Positions 11,101-23,205 of a DNA stretch of 64,000 nt are shown here, piece after piece. Origin of the DNA: Latrodectus hesperus (taxonomy: Eukaryota > Arthropoda > Arachnida > Araneae > Theridiidae). The translations under genes and the position numbers were made by a program. Location of the stretch: contig CM075853.1 of NCBI GenBank assembly GCA_037975125.1, positions 74,542,609 to 74,606,608 on the forward strand. Reading direction: 5' to 3'. The notes beneath the pieces are model-generated. The model saw nothing but the letters and a program-made list of their open reading frames with translations, did no database searches and was not told the origin of the DNA. How positions within the stretch are numbered: the first letter of the stretch is position 1; each line of letters opens with the position of its first letter.

Positions 11101-14100
11101 AAAAAAGTATGATACTGAATTTCCTAATTTTATACTAAATTATATCATTCTGAAATTTTCTGATTCTATTTCGACACTAATGCAAACGTAAGAGCATGTT
11201 CTCTTGACTCGATGTTAATCTTACCGTTGAGCTGTTAAATCACAACAGAGAACCAAAAAAATTGTTATTCTAGATAATTACTTTACAATACGCAGCTTTG
11301 CACAAGGGTCCAAATAAGACTTTTAAATTGCAATTTGGAAATCATTTAAATAACTTTTTTCTACCACGATAAATCTATTCGTGTTCATCATATTTGAAGT
11401 TAATTGTCCAGAATCAACGACTATTTTATAAAATTATTTAGTAAAAAGTATGATACTGAATTTCCTTATTTGAATTTAACTATTAGTATTATTGTCCTGA
11501 TACAATTGGTTTGAAAGCTGGTTGACTTCCAAATGTTTCCAGTAATCTAAAAGCCATAAAAAAGACATATATAAATATAAATATATATATATATTTGTGT
11601 GTATGTGTGTTTTCCCGGTTAAAAAAAATCGTAATTTGAGTTCTATACACTGTTGTTGGTTTTTACTAGTAATTCCTGTAATTTTGCACAGTACTGAATT
11701 TTTCCTTGTATGATTTTTCCTTTCATAATTCTGGACATGAAACGTTAATTGATTATGATAATAACATATTTGCATTCTTCCAACAACATTTCAGTTGCAG
11801 GTAGAATTTCAAATATTAACAACTTTTTTGTCACTTAACTATTTGAAGAAAATGCACATTTAAAAATCAAGAATGATTAAAATTTGATGTATTTAATTAA
11901 ATTCACAACTATTTTTTTAGTATATACACGTTAAACTGTTAAAAAACTGGTATTAGTTGTCCTGGTAAGTAAACCGTATTCGTCCTACCACGTATGTTTT
12001 TTCACTTTAAAAGATGCAAAGAAAAGGTAAACAAAAATTAGCCATTATTTATAATAATCTCTTAGATGAAAATAGCCAAAGTTTAAAGTTTTTCCTCATA
12101 AATAAAGGCCAATTTTTCCATCTCTAAATAATATTAATTTTTTTAAATTAGATTAAATAATATTAATTATTTAATTAGGTATGTAATTTTTCATGACTTT
12201 TCTAAAACTTTTCTCAGATATCCAAATAAAGGATTAGTATTTTTTAATGATGCTATTTAATAATAATTCTAAATTATTTAACTTAAAATAATATTCAAGA
12301 AATGTAATAATTATTTTAAAAACGTAAGCCACTCAAAAATTATATAAATTCACATTTAAATTGTCTCATACAAAAGGGAATGAAGTGTTGTACAATTATT
12401 GAAGCATGGATGCAACTAATTAAAATAAGAGTTATTTATATTTCTTCATTGATTGTATATAATGGTATGATATATATATATATCATATTTTAAAGCCACT
12501 GTAATATTAGTTACAACCGCATCAGGGCCGTTGGTTACAACTATTTATCACACAATTAAAAGCTTATAATATGATATAAATAGTGGCGCCATCTATTTTT
12601 GTTATGGAAAAGAAAAAATAAAATTGTTTTTTTAAAGTTTGAATTTGTATTATTATTTTTGATTATATAGAAATAATACTATCTATAATATATCTCGTGA
12701 TTTAAATTGTATATTTTAATTTTAGTTCTTCATCTTTTTACTTGTAATTTTTGCTGCTGAAATTACTGGAGGTGTGTGGGCATGGATGTATAAAGATGAG
12801 GTATTTTTTGTTTTATATGTTATTAATTCACTAATTATCTCTTAAGAGAAGTGACTTATGTTTTATTTTAAATAAAATAATTATATTCTTTAAATATTTT
12901 TTATTTATTAGATGAACAGATTAATAGAACTTCAAGTGACTAAAATGGTGAAAGATGAATATGGAGCATCAAAATCAGTTGAAAAAACAATCGATGCTAT
13001 TCAACACGATGTATGAATTTTAATTAATATTTTCGTTATACTATTTAATTTCAGTCATTTCAATAATCTGTACGTATATTTGTACCTTTTATGATATTTG
13101 AATTAATTTATTAAGTAGAATGAGTTTACTGAAAAACTGCATAATTTTCCTATTGCATTTATTTCTCATATTACATTTATCGCCTCTAGAAGAGCGTATT
13201 TTCAATAATGTGAGATATTATTGAAATAAGTGTAAGTCCTTGATTAGTTGTTTAAAAACTGAAATTGCTAAGTCATTATTGTTTGGGAAAATAATTTTTG
13301 TAATTGGATAATGTTACATGTATTTTTAAAATCGCGTTTAATGTAAAATTTTTTAGGAGTACAAAATTATTCAGCTAAAAAAATGTATAGTAAAACCCAT
13401 AAAATTAACCTCAAAGTTTTTTTTTCCACTTATGATAGATTTTGCTGGATTGTCTAGTTTAATTATATGTTTAATCTGATAAGGAATGAATGATTAATTT
13501 ATTTAGATTTCTTATAAATGTTAAATATATGATTTGAGTTTTTAGTATTAATATTAAGTTTTGCATTGCCTTTCTTTATTTAGCAAGAAAGTATCTAATT
13601 ATTAATATCTCTCCATATTTTGTTGCACTAATTTGTGTTACTCATTTTATCTATTATATTCAGAATTGAAATGGATGAGTTTTGTTAATGTATCCCTTTT
13701 GAAAGCTGCATGATTATCAAAATAAATTAATTTTAAATACAATTTTATAATGAAATATTTTGGAATAAGTTTTGGTGGTGCTAATTCAAAGTCCTCCTTT
13801 AATTTCTTTTATGCATTCTGTTGAAAGATACCTCACATTAAACTTGCTGGTTATATTATGTTTATCCAGGCTGTATATAGGAGAGATACTAGTTGATAAA
13901 TCATTGAGGAAGAGAATTGCTCAACATAATGTATCAAAATTTATAATTTTGAATTGTAAAATTGTCTTTTCTTCTTTCTATTTCCATATTTTTAAATAAT
14001 AAATAAATGAAGTAACACACATAAACATGAAAATAACTTAAATAAATATTTTCTCCAAGTACAAAAACATACATTAAATGTAATTCATTTAACATTGTTG

Positions 14101-17100
14101 TTATTTTGAATAAATTCTACTTTAAATATTCCTTTTACTAATATACACACATAATAAGTTATTTTTCCCTTTATTCATATTTTCATTTTTAGTAAATTTA
14201 TTTATTTAAATAAATTTATATTTTGATCATATAATTGAGATAATATCATGCAAATCAAAGTATCAGCTATCTCACTTTATGCTAATTTAAAACTAATAGT
14301 TAAATAAGTTTCAGTTGGTGGAATTGTAATTTGCTTAGTGCAATAAAAATAACTCAAATAAAAGATAAAAAAGTCAAAATGTTGTATTCCATGATTTTTC
14401 TTAAATTTTTTATTAACTATAGAAACTAGCTGTTTTATAATCCATTCGAAATATAAATTAGTTTTTTTAATTTTTATAGCTGCACTGTTGTGGAGCCATG
14501 CAGCCAAGTGACTGGGCTCATTCACGTTTAAATAGCAAAGATAAAAGTGCTGTAGAAGTCGGAATATCCAAAACCATTGGCTATTATACTCTACCGTTTA
14601 CTTGCTGTAAAGATAAAAATCCAGATGTATGTGATGTTCATCGTAAAATAAAGTTTGCTGGACAAATTTTTGATGGAATTTATACTGAAGTAAGTATTTA
14701 TTATTTCCCTTTTGCTTTTTATATCAATAGACAACTTTCTCGAATTTATTTTTCTATTGTGAATTCAAGTTTCTTTTCAATTAAATTTAAGTTAAGTTAG
14801 CAAACATAATATACTTGACTAATATTAAAGCTTCTTTTTTCCCCCTTTTTTCAATTAGTAGTATATTTTTCATTGAAAATTCAAAAAAATATATCAAATA
14901 TAAACTTATTTTGTTTGGACTCAAGATAACAATATATAGCTTGAAGACTCAAAGCTATTATTGTATAGATATTTATATAATTATCAAAATAATCACATAA
15001 AAATTCTTCATGTATTAACTAGTATATTTTATTGTAAATGAAAGCTTTAAGATTTTATGTTTCCGAAACCTTTTGCTGTAATTTTGAGTTATTTTATCTA
15101 TTTTCAAATCAATACAGGCATAAATAAAAATTAATTAATTAATCAATAAAATAACTTATGAAGATTTATTTTTCATATTAGCTTCTATATCATATTAAAT
15201 TTCCAATTTTCATTTGCTATTGTTTTATTTCATATATTTCTAGTATTAACTTTTACACAAATGTTGTATTTTATTTTAGATGGTTTGTGCTGTATGGAAA
15301 TAAATATAAGAATATTTTAGGAAGCATTTTAAATGTGTGTGTGTGTGTGTATTATAATATAGACTAACAAAAAAGTAGATAGTTATATATTTTTAAATAA
15401 TTGTGGCTTTTTATTTTAAAATAGGGAAAAGTATCATTGTTACATGAATAGTAGCAAATAGTTTTCAGTTTAAAATTAAAAACAATTTTTAAAAACTGAA
15501 TCTAAGTGAGGTTATTTTTTTAAGATGAAACATAGTAATGTATCATTATAACTGTTTGCGTGATTAAAATAATGCTTTGTTTTTTTTTAAAGAAATATTT
15601 AACTTATGAATTATTCAACTGTAAAATAAATGTTTAAATGATTACAATTTAAAATTAATATCATATTTAAATAACTGTAAATAAAAAAACTAGATTTTAA
15701 AGCAAATAAAAACTGAATGATATTTTGAAGATTCAAATAAATACTTACTAACTGTATTAATAACTTGTAAATAATTCTCAAAAATTGATTTGAAATGACA
15801 TTTTTTTGCATCAATTAATGCTTTTCTTTTTTATTGTTATATTAGCGAATTGAAATATTCTTAAAATGATTATTTCTATTAAAATTTTATACATAGTATA
15901 TAAAATTATTACTAGTTGCATTGCAAGTTACTTGTTCACTTCTTTGTATAGAAATAATTGCTCCTATAATATCAAGTAGTATCACTCCTAATAAAACCTA
16001 AATAATTTAGTTATTTATGCATAGCTTAGTAAATGATAAATAGTTTATAATATTTCTATTCCATAATATTTCAGATTCTTGTTAATTTAAAAAGGCAGTG
16101 TTATACCAGTCTCAAAATTATTAATTTTCACAATTCTGCATTTTAATCATAAATTTTTTTTAATTATTTAGGGCTGTGTTCCTCGTTTACAAAGATATTT
16201 TGAAGACAATATGATAATCATGATAGGAATAGGCATTGGAATTGGTGTTATACAAGTAAGTAATTTTGAATTTCTCATAATAAAGTTAATTTTCAATAGT
16301 ACTAAAATTTTTATTATTTTTAATAGTATCAAATATGCAGTTATTTAAAAAAAAGTAAATGAAATTAATGATAGATAAACTGCTATGTTAGTTATTATAT
16401 TATTTATGACATTATGAATTATTCCATGTTTTTTTGAAAGAATTGCAATTTAAAGTGTAGATTCTTCTCCAGAGCAAAAATTGACTTTAGTTACTTTTTA
16501 CTCATGAAATTTTTAAAAATATAAAAAACTAGGAAAAATATTATCTGCTGGTTGGGTTTTGTTGTTACTATTAATGTAATAAAGAGTAAAATTTGTTTTA
16601 TCTACTGTTATTGTGTTATCTACTATTAATGTATGATAAAGACTGTAAAATGTATTTATGATAAAGTACTTAAAAATACAAAATTTTGTGAGCTATTATC
16701 TCATTTTTTACAATTAATATGTTATTTAATAAGTCTTTTAAAAATTCTTTCTTGAACTTGGTAAATTATTGTGAATTTCAATTTTATTAGTTGTAATATT
16801 GTAAATAAACTAATATTTCAATTACTTATTAAGTTAAGTAAATATTTTGTACTCAATATTTATATTTAAATAAAAAGTTCTATTTAAATTCAGTATTTTT
16901 AACAAGCATGCGTCCTAATCAAATTACATATTACTTGATTTATTTGCTAAAGTGAAGAATTTTCTACAGAATAAAAAGTTTTTGATGATATGAAAATCAA
17001 CACATAATGAATTTTTAAGTTGTAAAGTTCTATTTTTTCCTTTCTTTCTCCTTTTTATTTAGGAAACTTTTGTTTGTAGCATTTTTGTGTTTGAAATCAA

Positions 17101-17454
17101 AATAATTTCATTGAATATAATTCTAGACAATGTGGATAAAAGTTATAATGTACCACAAATAACTTATTTGTTTCCAAAGTTAATGTCTGTGTTGTTCAGT
17201 AGTACTATATCGCCTGAAGAAATAGACATTTTAAAAACTAAATTTTTCATTTTCAGTCATGTTGTAATGTAATAAATGCATTTAATCAGTTCTTTGTTTT
17301 TTGCTTTCATTCATTTATTTTATGAATTGTTTTGTTGATTTAGTGACTGTACAAAAATGATCAAAGTAGATTTATTAATGTTTTGTTTTAACTATTGTCA
17401 TGTACATAAATATATATGTAACTATATGCATATTATACATATATACATTTAGCT

Positions 17455-17485
<31 letters not shown>

Positions 17486-18448
17486 AATATTATTTGCGAT
17501 CACTGTTTGATCTTAACATTTTCAAGGTATTATACATGAAGTGAAATCTAAATTACATAATGACATAAGATAAAATAAAAAAAGTTTCATGGTTATGGAA
17601 TTCATTAAAATTTGCAGAATTATAACTATTCATAATATGGTACTAAATTCAAAAGAAGTTATAAAAATGATTCGATATAAAAGTTATAAAAGAAGAAGTC
17701 AAATGTGTGTGTGAGTTATAGTTATAAAAATGAGCCTCAGTTATCAGCTTCAAAAGCAATAATTATTTCATTTAAATTAATTTATAGCCTTGATTATATG
17801 TGTATGTGCATTGCAATTCTGTTATCTACAGAATTTTCTGGAGACTCTGAAAAGTAATAACTCATCTAATGTTAAAAATAAAAATAATTTTTATAAATAA
17901 TTTTTATTTTTAATTTATATTAGAAAACAAAATACATTTCAGTTGACTGGAACCTCTCTGTCTAGAATCCTTCAATATATGAATGGGAAGATAGTTTCTT
18001 GCAATTCACAAACAATATCTTAATGCATTTTGACATCCCAAAATTTCTTTATTTCAAACTCTAAGAATTTTATGTGTATAAAATTCTACCTTAATGGTAA
18101 AGTTTTATGCTTAACTATTTGTTTAAATCTTCATACTGATGACATGTTACTATAATTTTTTTAAATCCATATATATTGAGTTCAAATTGTTTTGTTCTTA
18201 AAAAATTGATTCACAAAAATCTATTTATTTTTGCTATTCAAAGTTAGTACCTATGATATCTACACAAGTCCTTATAGTTCTATATTGTATTTTTTAATTT
18301 CACTTTTAATATAATAAAAGAATAATAGCAAAATATAAAATGTAACCTAAGCACATTACTCTAATTCCTTATATCTTCTTTCTTTTAGGTTTTAGGTTTG
18401 ATCTTTTCAATGGCATTATGTTGTGCAATACGAAGTGGCGGAGATTAA
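8004..18448 (+). CDS. Tetraspanin gene (six visible coding exons; first exon missing)
   Basis: Six exons (8004-8198, 12726-12800, 12912-13010, 14480-14689, 16172-16255, 18389-18448) join in phase 0 at every boundary with GT/AG introns, giving about 240 residues. The order is the rest of TM1 (LAGIGVLAVSIWLY), the small loop, TM2 (about residues 34-53), the conserved intracellular GCCGALQES, TM3 (FFIFLLVIFAAEITGGVWAW), the large extracellular loop with HCCGAMQ and FTCC plus two more cysteines, TM4 (IIMIGIGIGIGVIQVLGLIF) and a short tail after ALCCAIRSG. This is the full tetraspanin plan minus about 20 N-terminal residues, which would come from an upstream exon. Tetraspanins organise membrane microdomains and partner with integrins and receptors at the plasma membrane. 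The CCG motif, six loop cysteines and IFSMALCCAIR tail look CD9/CD81-like, but I do not assign an ortholog. Confidence 0.95.
8199..12725. other. Intron between first and second visible tetraspanin exons (4.5 kb)
   Basis: It is bounded by GT (8199) and AG (12725). It holds a Tc1-like transposase remnant (10.88-11.1 kb, separate entry), a pair of exact 24-bp direct repeats (11102-11125 and 11443-11466), and a more complex, less AT-rich island at about 9.88-10.65 kb that I could not assign. A 22-bp palindrome TATGATATATATATATATCATA sits at about 12466-12487. Confidence 0.8.
10740..11105 (-). pseudogene. Tc1-like transposase C-terminal remnant in tetraspanin intron
   Basis: Minus-strand translation near 11100 reads SDLSPV followed by a stop (corresponding to the SPDLxPIE block that precedes the catalytic acidic residue). 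After a frame change, a good block DELWRVNEKEWTTMLLETIR follows (about 11025-10965), then a region like the SMPRRC segment that ends Tc1 transposases (FIKCLVRCVTKC). A likely terminal region containing GTGTTGCATTTTCACTGTCACG on the minus strand lies at about 10750-10775. The N-terminal two thirds and the opposite inverted repeat were not found. Confidence 0.6.
12726..12800 (+). CDS. Tetraspanin coding exon (TM3)
   Basis: The acceptor AATTTTAG ends at 12725 and the donor GTATTT begins at 12801. The 25 codons read FFIFLLVIFAAEITGGVWAW followed by MYKDE: TM3 with the conserved acidic residue, and the start of the large extracellular loop. Confidence 0.94.
12912..13010 (+). CDS. Tetraspanin coding exon (large loop, helices A/B)
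   Basis: The acceptor TTTATTAG ends at 12911 and the donor GTATGA begins at 13011. The 33 codons, beginning MNRLIELQVTKMVKDEYG and ending DAIQHD, form the helical constant part of the extracellular loop just before the CCG motif. The preceding intron is only 111 bp. Confidence 0.93.
14480..14689 (+). CDS. Tetraspanin coding exon (large loop variable region with CCG)
   Basis: The acceptor TTTTTATAG ends at 14479 and the donor GTAAGT begins at 14690. Its 70 codons start LHCCGAMQPSDW (the hallmark CCG motif), contain LPFTCCKDK and a further cysteine in DVCDV, and end FDGIYTE. With the cysteine at the start of the next exon this gives six loop cysteines, allowing three disulfides. Confidence 0.95.
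15334..15350. repeat. Short (TG)n repeat
   Basis: A short TG dinucleotide run inside the fourth visible intron of the tetraspanin gene. Confidence 0.8.
16172..16255 (+). CDS. Tetraspanin coding exon (loop end and start of TM4)
   Basis: The acceptor TTATTTAG ends at 16171 and the donor GTAAGT begins at 16256. The 28 codons start GCVPRLQRYFEDN, carrying the last loop cysteine, and then a hydrophobic run IIMIGIGIGIGVIQ that begins TM4. Confidence 0.94.
18389..18448 (+). CDS. Tetraspanin last coding exon (TM4 end, C-terminal tail, stop)
   Basis: The acceptor TTCTTTTAG ends at 18388. The exon encodes VLGLIFSMALCCAIRSGGD and a TAA at 18446-18448. The two membrane-proximal cysteines (LCC) are typical palmitoylation sites in tetraspanins. 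The tail is very short and lacks an obvious YxxPhi sorting motif. Confidence 0.94.
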   Translation, partial: VLGLIFSMALCCAIRSGGD

Positions 18449-19532
18449 TGCCTTATTTAATTTCAAATTTAAAAATTGTGTGCAACAACTTATTTAAAAT
18501 TTAGTAGACAGTGAAAAAATTTAACTTTGGATTATATAAAGTGGACCAATTGCTTATGAAAAATGACTGATTTGTTTACATCCACTCTTGAATCCTCTCT
18601 TGCCCATTTAGTTAATTATTTAATTATGTTAATGAGAAATTTTAATTTTCATATTTTGCAATCACAATAATCATAATCATTCAAATGAGTGGATGAAAGG
18701 AATTTTGTGAATTATGTTATTCACACATTCAACCATAAGTATTAATGAATTGTGACATATATCAACATGCTTAAAATTAAATATATTTGTTATTATTTTT
18801 ACAAAACATTTGTTCACCCCACAGATGTCCTTTAACATATAAATTATGACTAAATTATATTATATTATAGTTTATAATCAAACTCTATTATAAATTTAAT
18901 AATTACTATTATGATTTAAAAGTCTTATGTAATGTACGAAAATATTGTGCATATGATTAGTTTAAATTCTTTACAGTCCTAATAGTAAAATCTATCTTTA
19001 TATTATTTGAAAACTTTATATTTCTGTGGGATATGTACTTTCCCTTGTGATAAATTGAATAATAGACTTTTCTTGTACTCTTCTGCTTAGCAATATTTTA
19101 TATATACATAAGAAAAATATCATAGGAAATGTTTTGTCCAACTTACTAATTTTACAGTAATTTAATAATGAATAATTAAAAATATTTCATGGTTTTTTTG
19201 TGAAAAATAATTTATATATTTTGCTATGATTTTATTAGAAGTAAATTATTTCTAATTATTTCAATTTTCAATTAAAATTATTGTTAAGTGTTTAATATAG
19301 AAACTAAGTTTGCATTATTAAAGTTGAAAAATTAATTTAAATTTTTTTATGACCAATAATGATTGCACACAATTTTTGATAATTAATTATGTTCTTAGTT
19401 GTTGTAAACATTTTTTTACATATGTTACACCTCCAATTTATAAGAGTTTTATGCATTTTTGATTAATCTTTATTGTATAAAAATGTGTTTATGTGTGAAA
19501 TGTGTATTTAATATTCATTATGTGTCAATAAA
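18449..19532 (+). other. Likely tetraspanin 3' UTR with candidate poly(A) signal
   Basis: Non-coding AT-rich sequence follows the stop codon. A canonical AATAAA lies at 19527-19532, followed by a G/T-rich segment (ATGTGTGCC). This gives a 3' UTR of about 1.1 kb if it is used. Other AATAAA-like hexamers lie further on, so the end is not certain. Confidence 0.4.
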
Positions 19533-20615
19533 AAGTTATGTGTGCCATAAATATCAGCCCAAATTATAAACCGATTTTATCAACTCATGGTGCATTTGTA
19601 TAATCTATAATTTATTTTTTGCATAGTATTGATTGATTAATGTTATTAAATAATATAAATATATTTGATTTTTATATTTTAAAAGTTCTTCCAGGAAAAA
19701 CTCTTATTTGTAGAACTTTCTTTCGTATGTATTTTCTAATTATTTGTTAAGGTGGGATAGAATGTAATTTTGTAAAAAAATGAATGTGTGTTGATTTTTA
19801 TTTTTATTATTAATTTCTTAAATGATTATTTGTAAAACTTTACACATCAAATAGTTAAATTATATCTTTTGAAATAATAAGCAAAGAAGTATTAAAAGTC
19901 AGTTTTATTAAAAAATATTCCTTGTACTTGTGTATGTGTGTATGCACATACACATCTGTTTGTACAAAATTTATTCACTCAATTTCTATGTAAAAATTGC
20001 TTTTTTTCTAATAAAAAAAGTGTGTCTGCTTCTTAATCAACATCCATCTAAATTAATTAATGAATTAATAAAGATTAATAAGTAATTTGTGAACAAATCT
20101 AAAACTAAGCATTTTAAAACAGTGAATTTACAAAAGAAAAAGTTTATTGATTATTGATTGTGATCTTGAGTCTAACTCTAACTTAATTTACAACTGCCTG
20201 TAAATAATATTATTTTGAGTACTTCCAAAATCTTATGATTATTCATGCTAAAAATTTAAATTCTAGAATTCTTCAGAAATTCAGTAGTTTTAAAATAATA
20301 TTTTAGTGCACGTAATGTTAGGTTTTGAAGAATAGTTAATAATAGTAAAAAATAATATTTAATTTTTAACATTTCATGACTTGTAATTATTATCCAACTG
20401 CAATATTAAAATTAATAGCTACCATATGTCCAAGCATCTTGCTAACAAGAGATTTCTCAAATACAAATGCATTTTTGTGCCTTTTGTAAATGCTTCATTC
20501 ATTGTGCCATTCTGTAATTAAAGATTGAGTCAAATGTATCTTGTATATATGATGTAAACATATGTAAATAAAACAAATTCATTTTTGCAGTACTAAGTTT
20601 ATTATTTAAACAAAC

Positions 20616-20713
<98 letters not shown>

Positions 20714-22064
20714 CCATACATTTTACGAAGAAGAAAAGTCTTTTGCTCATGTGTAATCCTAATGTTTTGCGCTCATATTGATATTTACATTATTTGATAT
20801 TCTCTCAATCAGCCATTCTGGATAAATTATTTAATAATTCTAAGAAGTGTTAAAATGCACATAATTTTACTTGGAGTTATTAAAGACTCAATAAATTTGA
20901 TTTGGTGTATGTGACATGTAAACCATATGCTAGGTTCTGTTTTATTTAAATTTGGATGTATAATTCATTATTTTACAGAAGATGATCCTTTTTACATCAG
21001 TATAATTTCAATGACAATTTTTTCCCCTTAAAGAAAAACTTTGTGTCTGAGATTATTTCATAAATTCACACTGTTAAGACACATAAAACACTGCTTTTTT
21101 CTATTGTTTCATATATTAAGTGTAATTGATGCTTTTTAAATGCTATGTGTTTGAATGGTCAGCAGAATACTCATATTGACTGCTTTAAAGTATTGAACAC
21201 ATTTTCAATAGATCGTATGCGATTCTATCTTGATTCCTGTACTGAACTAACTCTGATGACAGGAGGCGATGACGACATTAGTAAATTCATCAAATAATTT
21301 TAATATTTCAAAAGAGTTTCAATTGTTGTACACCTTACTGAATCACATTTTATAGTTATTGATACTACAGAGTTTATCCATTTGTGTCATGGAACATTTT
21401 GATCTGTTTTTGGAAGAGAGTACAGTAACTAATGGAATCGATAGATTTTTAAATTGACCTATCTGTAACATCTTTTCTTTAAACTCTGAAAATATTTAGC
21501 TTCTTATTTTTCTTAAACGAAAATGCCCAATAATTGTTTATGCTGGTTTCAATGTGAAGACATTGTTCTTACCTACATATCTGTAAAATTTCTTACTGTG
21601 AGATTCCAGGTATGGAATTTTATTAAAAATAAAAGTTGATGCAGATTGATGCTTATACAGTTTTATCCGAATGGCAGTCACTATCTACTCTTCCAGCAAT
21701 AAAAAATTAGTTTGTAAAAAAAAGTTGCATTTTGATACATTTATTTTTTATTACAAATTATACTTCAATTACTTTCTTATGTACAATTCAATTAATTTCT
21801 TTTATTATGTGTACAATTTAATTAACATTGATCTCATATTTACTAGGAATATAATTTTATAGCCAATAAACAATTATTTACTTTTAAAGCTGATGCTTTT
21901 TTTAAAATTGATTATTGCTGACAAGACAATAGTTTTTTAAAATGTCACGGTAACTCAAACGCTTCATAAATATGGCGATCACTACTTTAAAGTATGACCA
22001 GTGCATAATTTTTAGAATAGTTTATTTATGTAATAAGTTTAAAGATTTCTGTTATTACTATAGA

Positions 22065-22067
<3 letters not shown>
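19533..22067. other. AT-rich intergenic stretch; no gene supported
   Basis: The ORFs here are short and low in complexity, and many run through TA repeats. I see no domain, no tRNA and no clear transposon ends apart from the (TA)n array listed separately. Confidence 0.6.
20619..20712. repeat. (TA)n microsatellite
   Basis: An uninterrupted TA run of about 94 bp. Confidence 0.97.

Positions 22068-22123
<56 letters not shown>
22068..22123. repeat. (TA)n microsatellite at Helitron 5' end
   Basis: A TA run of about 55 bp that abuts, and probably grew from, the TATATA-containing 5' terminus of the Helitron. Confidence 0.95.
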
Positions 22124-22130
<7 letters not shown>

Positions 22131-23188
22131 AAATTCTCGTGTCACAGTTTTCGTTGCCATACTCCTCCGAAACGGCTTGGCCGATTTTGATGAAATTTTT
22201 TGTGCTTATCCGGTATCTATGAGAATCGGCCAACATCTATTTTTCATCCCCCTAAATGTTAGGGGTAGTACAACCCTAAATTTTTTTTATTTTTTTTGGT
22301 TGGTTCTGTAAGTTCCTAATAGATGGCGGTTTAGCATCTAAGTTGCACAGGTATTCGGCAGATGGCGACATGTTTATTTTTCTAGATTATACCATCTTCG
22401 AGAAAATTATAGTGCGCGCGCAAGCGCGTGGTTAAATATAGAATTTACATATATTTTCATGATGTATAATGATACTATAACAATTTTTCGTGAATCATTT
22501 TCATAATTATACTTTGTATTGTGTTATTATTGTGCAGTATTCAGTTTGAATATTTTTAATATTATAAATAGTAAAATAAAATTTTATTTATTACTGATTT
22601 TCTCTACTAATTTTCATACCACCTCGAAAATATGTAAGTATTTCTTGATAGCCTTTTATTATTTTTTATTTTTATTTTATAATTTGATAATTATTAATTT
22701 ATTCAGTAGAACATTTTGATCTAATTTATTTATTCAAATGATAAATTCTTTTAATTTTTTTTATTTCAGTATAATGCCGCGGAAAAAATTTTTAGTTTTA
22801 ATATAATTTAAAATTAAAATAATAATAGTTCGATGTCAATGTTATCTACCTCATTTATAACAATTTATTTTTAGATGTCTTTAATTTATATAGTATATTT
22901 TATAAGTAAGTCACTGATTACAAACTATAATTTAATATAAGATGAATAAAATGTAAATTCAGAAAGTATGTTCAGGAATATGTTGATTTGTGCTTAATTT
23001 CAAAATTTCGATACTTTACCTATTACTATTAAATTTTGGTGAAACGTTTTATTTTTAATCTCCTATGAATGAACCTATTCTAAATTTTTTCAGAAAATAT
23101 TAATTTGATTGAACCCAAGAATTAGTAAAAAATTGATTCAATGTATTTTAAAAACTCAGCCACTGCAACGCGTGGCTGGGTCAGCTTG
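22124..23188 (+). mobile_element. Non-autonomous Helitron, about 1.07 kb
   Basis: The left end has the arthropod Helitron-type start: a TATATA stretch running into AAAATTCTCGTGTCAC (about 22130-22145), followed by GAAACGGCTTGGCCGATTTTG. The right end has the expected 3' structure: a hairpin with stem AGCCAC (23158-23163), loop TGCAACGC and GTGGCT (23172-23177), extendable by one C-G pair. About eight bases later comes CTTG (23185-23188) followed by T. Canonical ends are CTRR, so CTTG carries one change from CTAG. No Rep/helicase ORF is present, so the copy is non-autonomous. The exact 5' base is hidden in the adjoining (AT)n array. Confidence 0.75.
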
Positions 23189-23205
23189 TATATATATATA
23201 TATAT
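23189..23205. repeat. Short (TA)n at Helitron 3' flank
   Basis: A TA run of about 17 bp starting directly after the Helitron CTTG terminus. Confidence 0.9.

Noticed and set aside
14277..14525. Minus-strand ORF overlapping tetraspanin exon
   Set aside because: It is a shadow of the plus-strand exon 14480-14689 and AT-rich intron.
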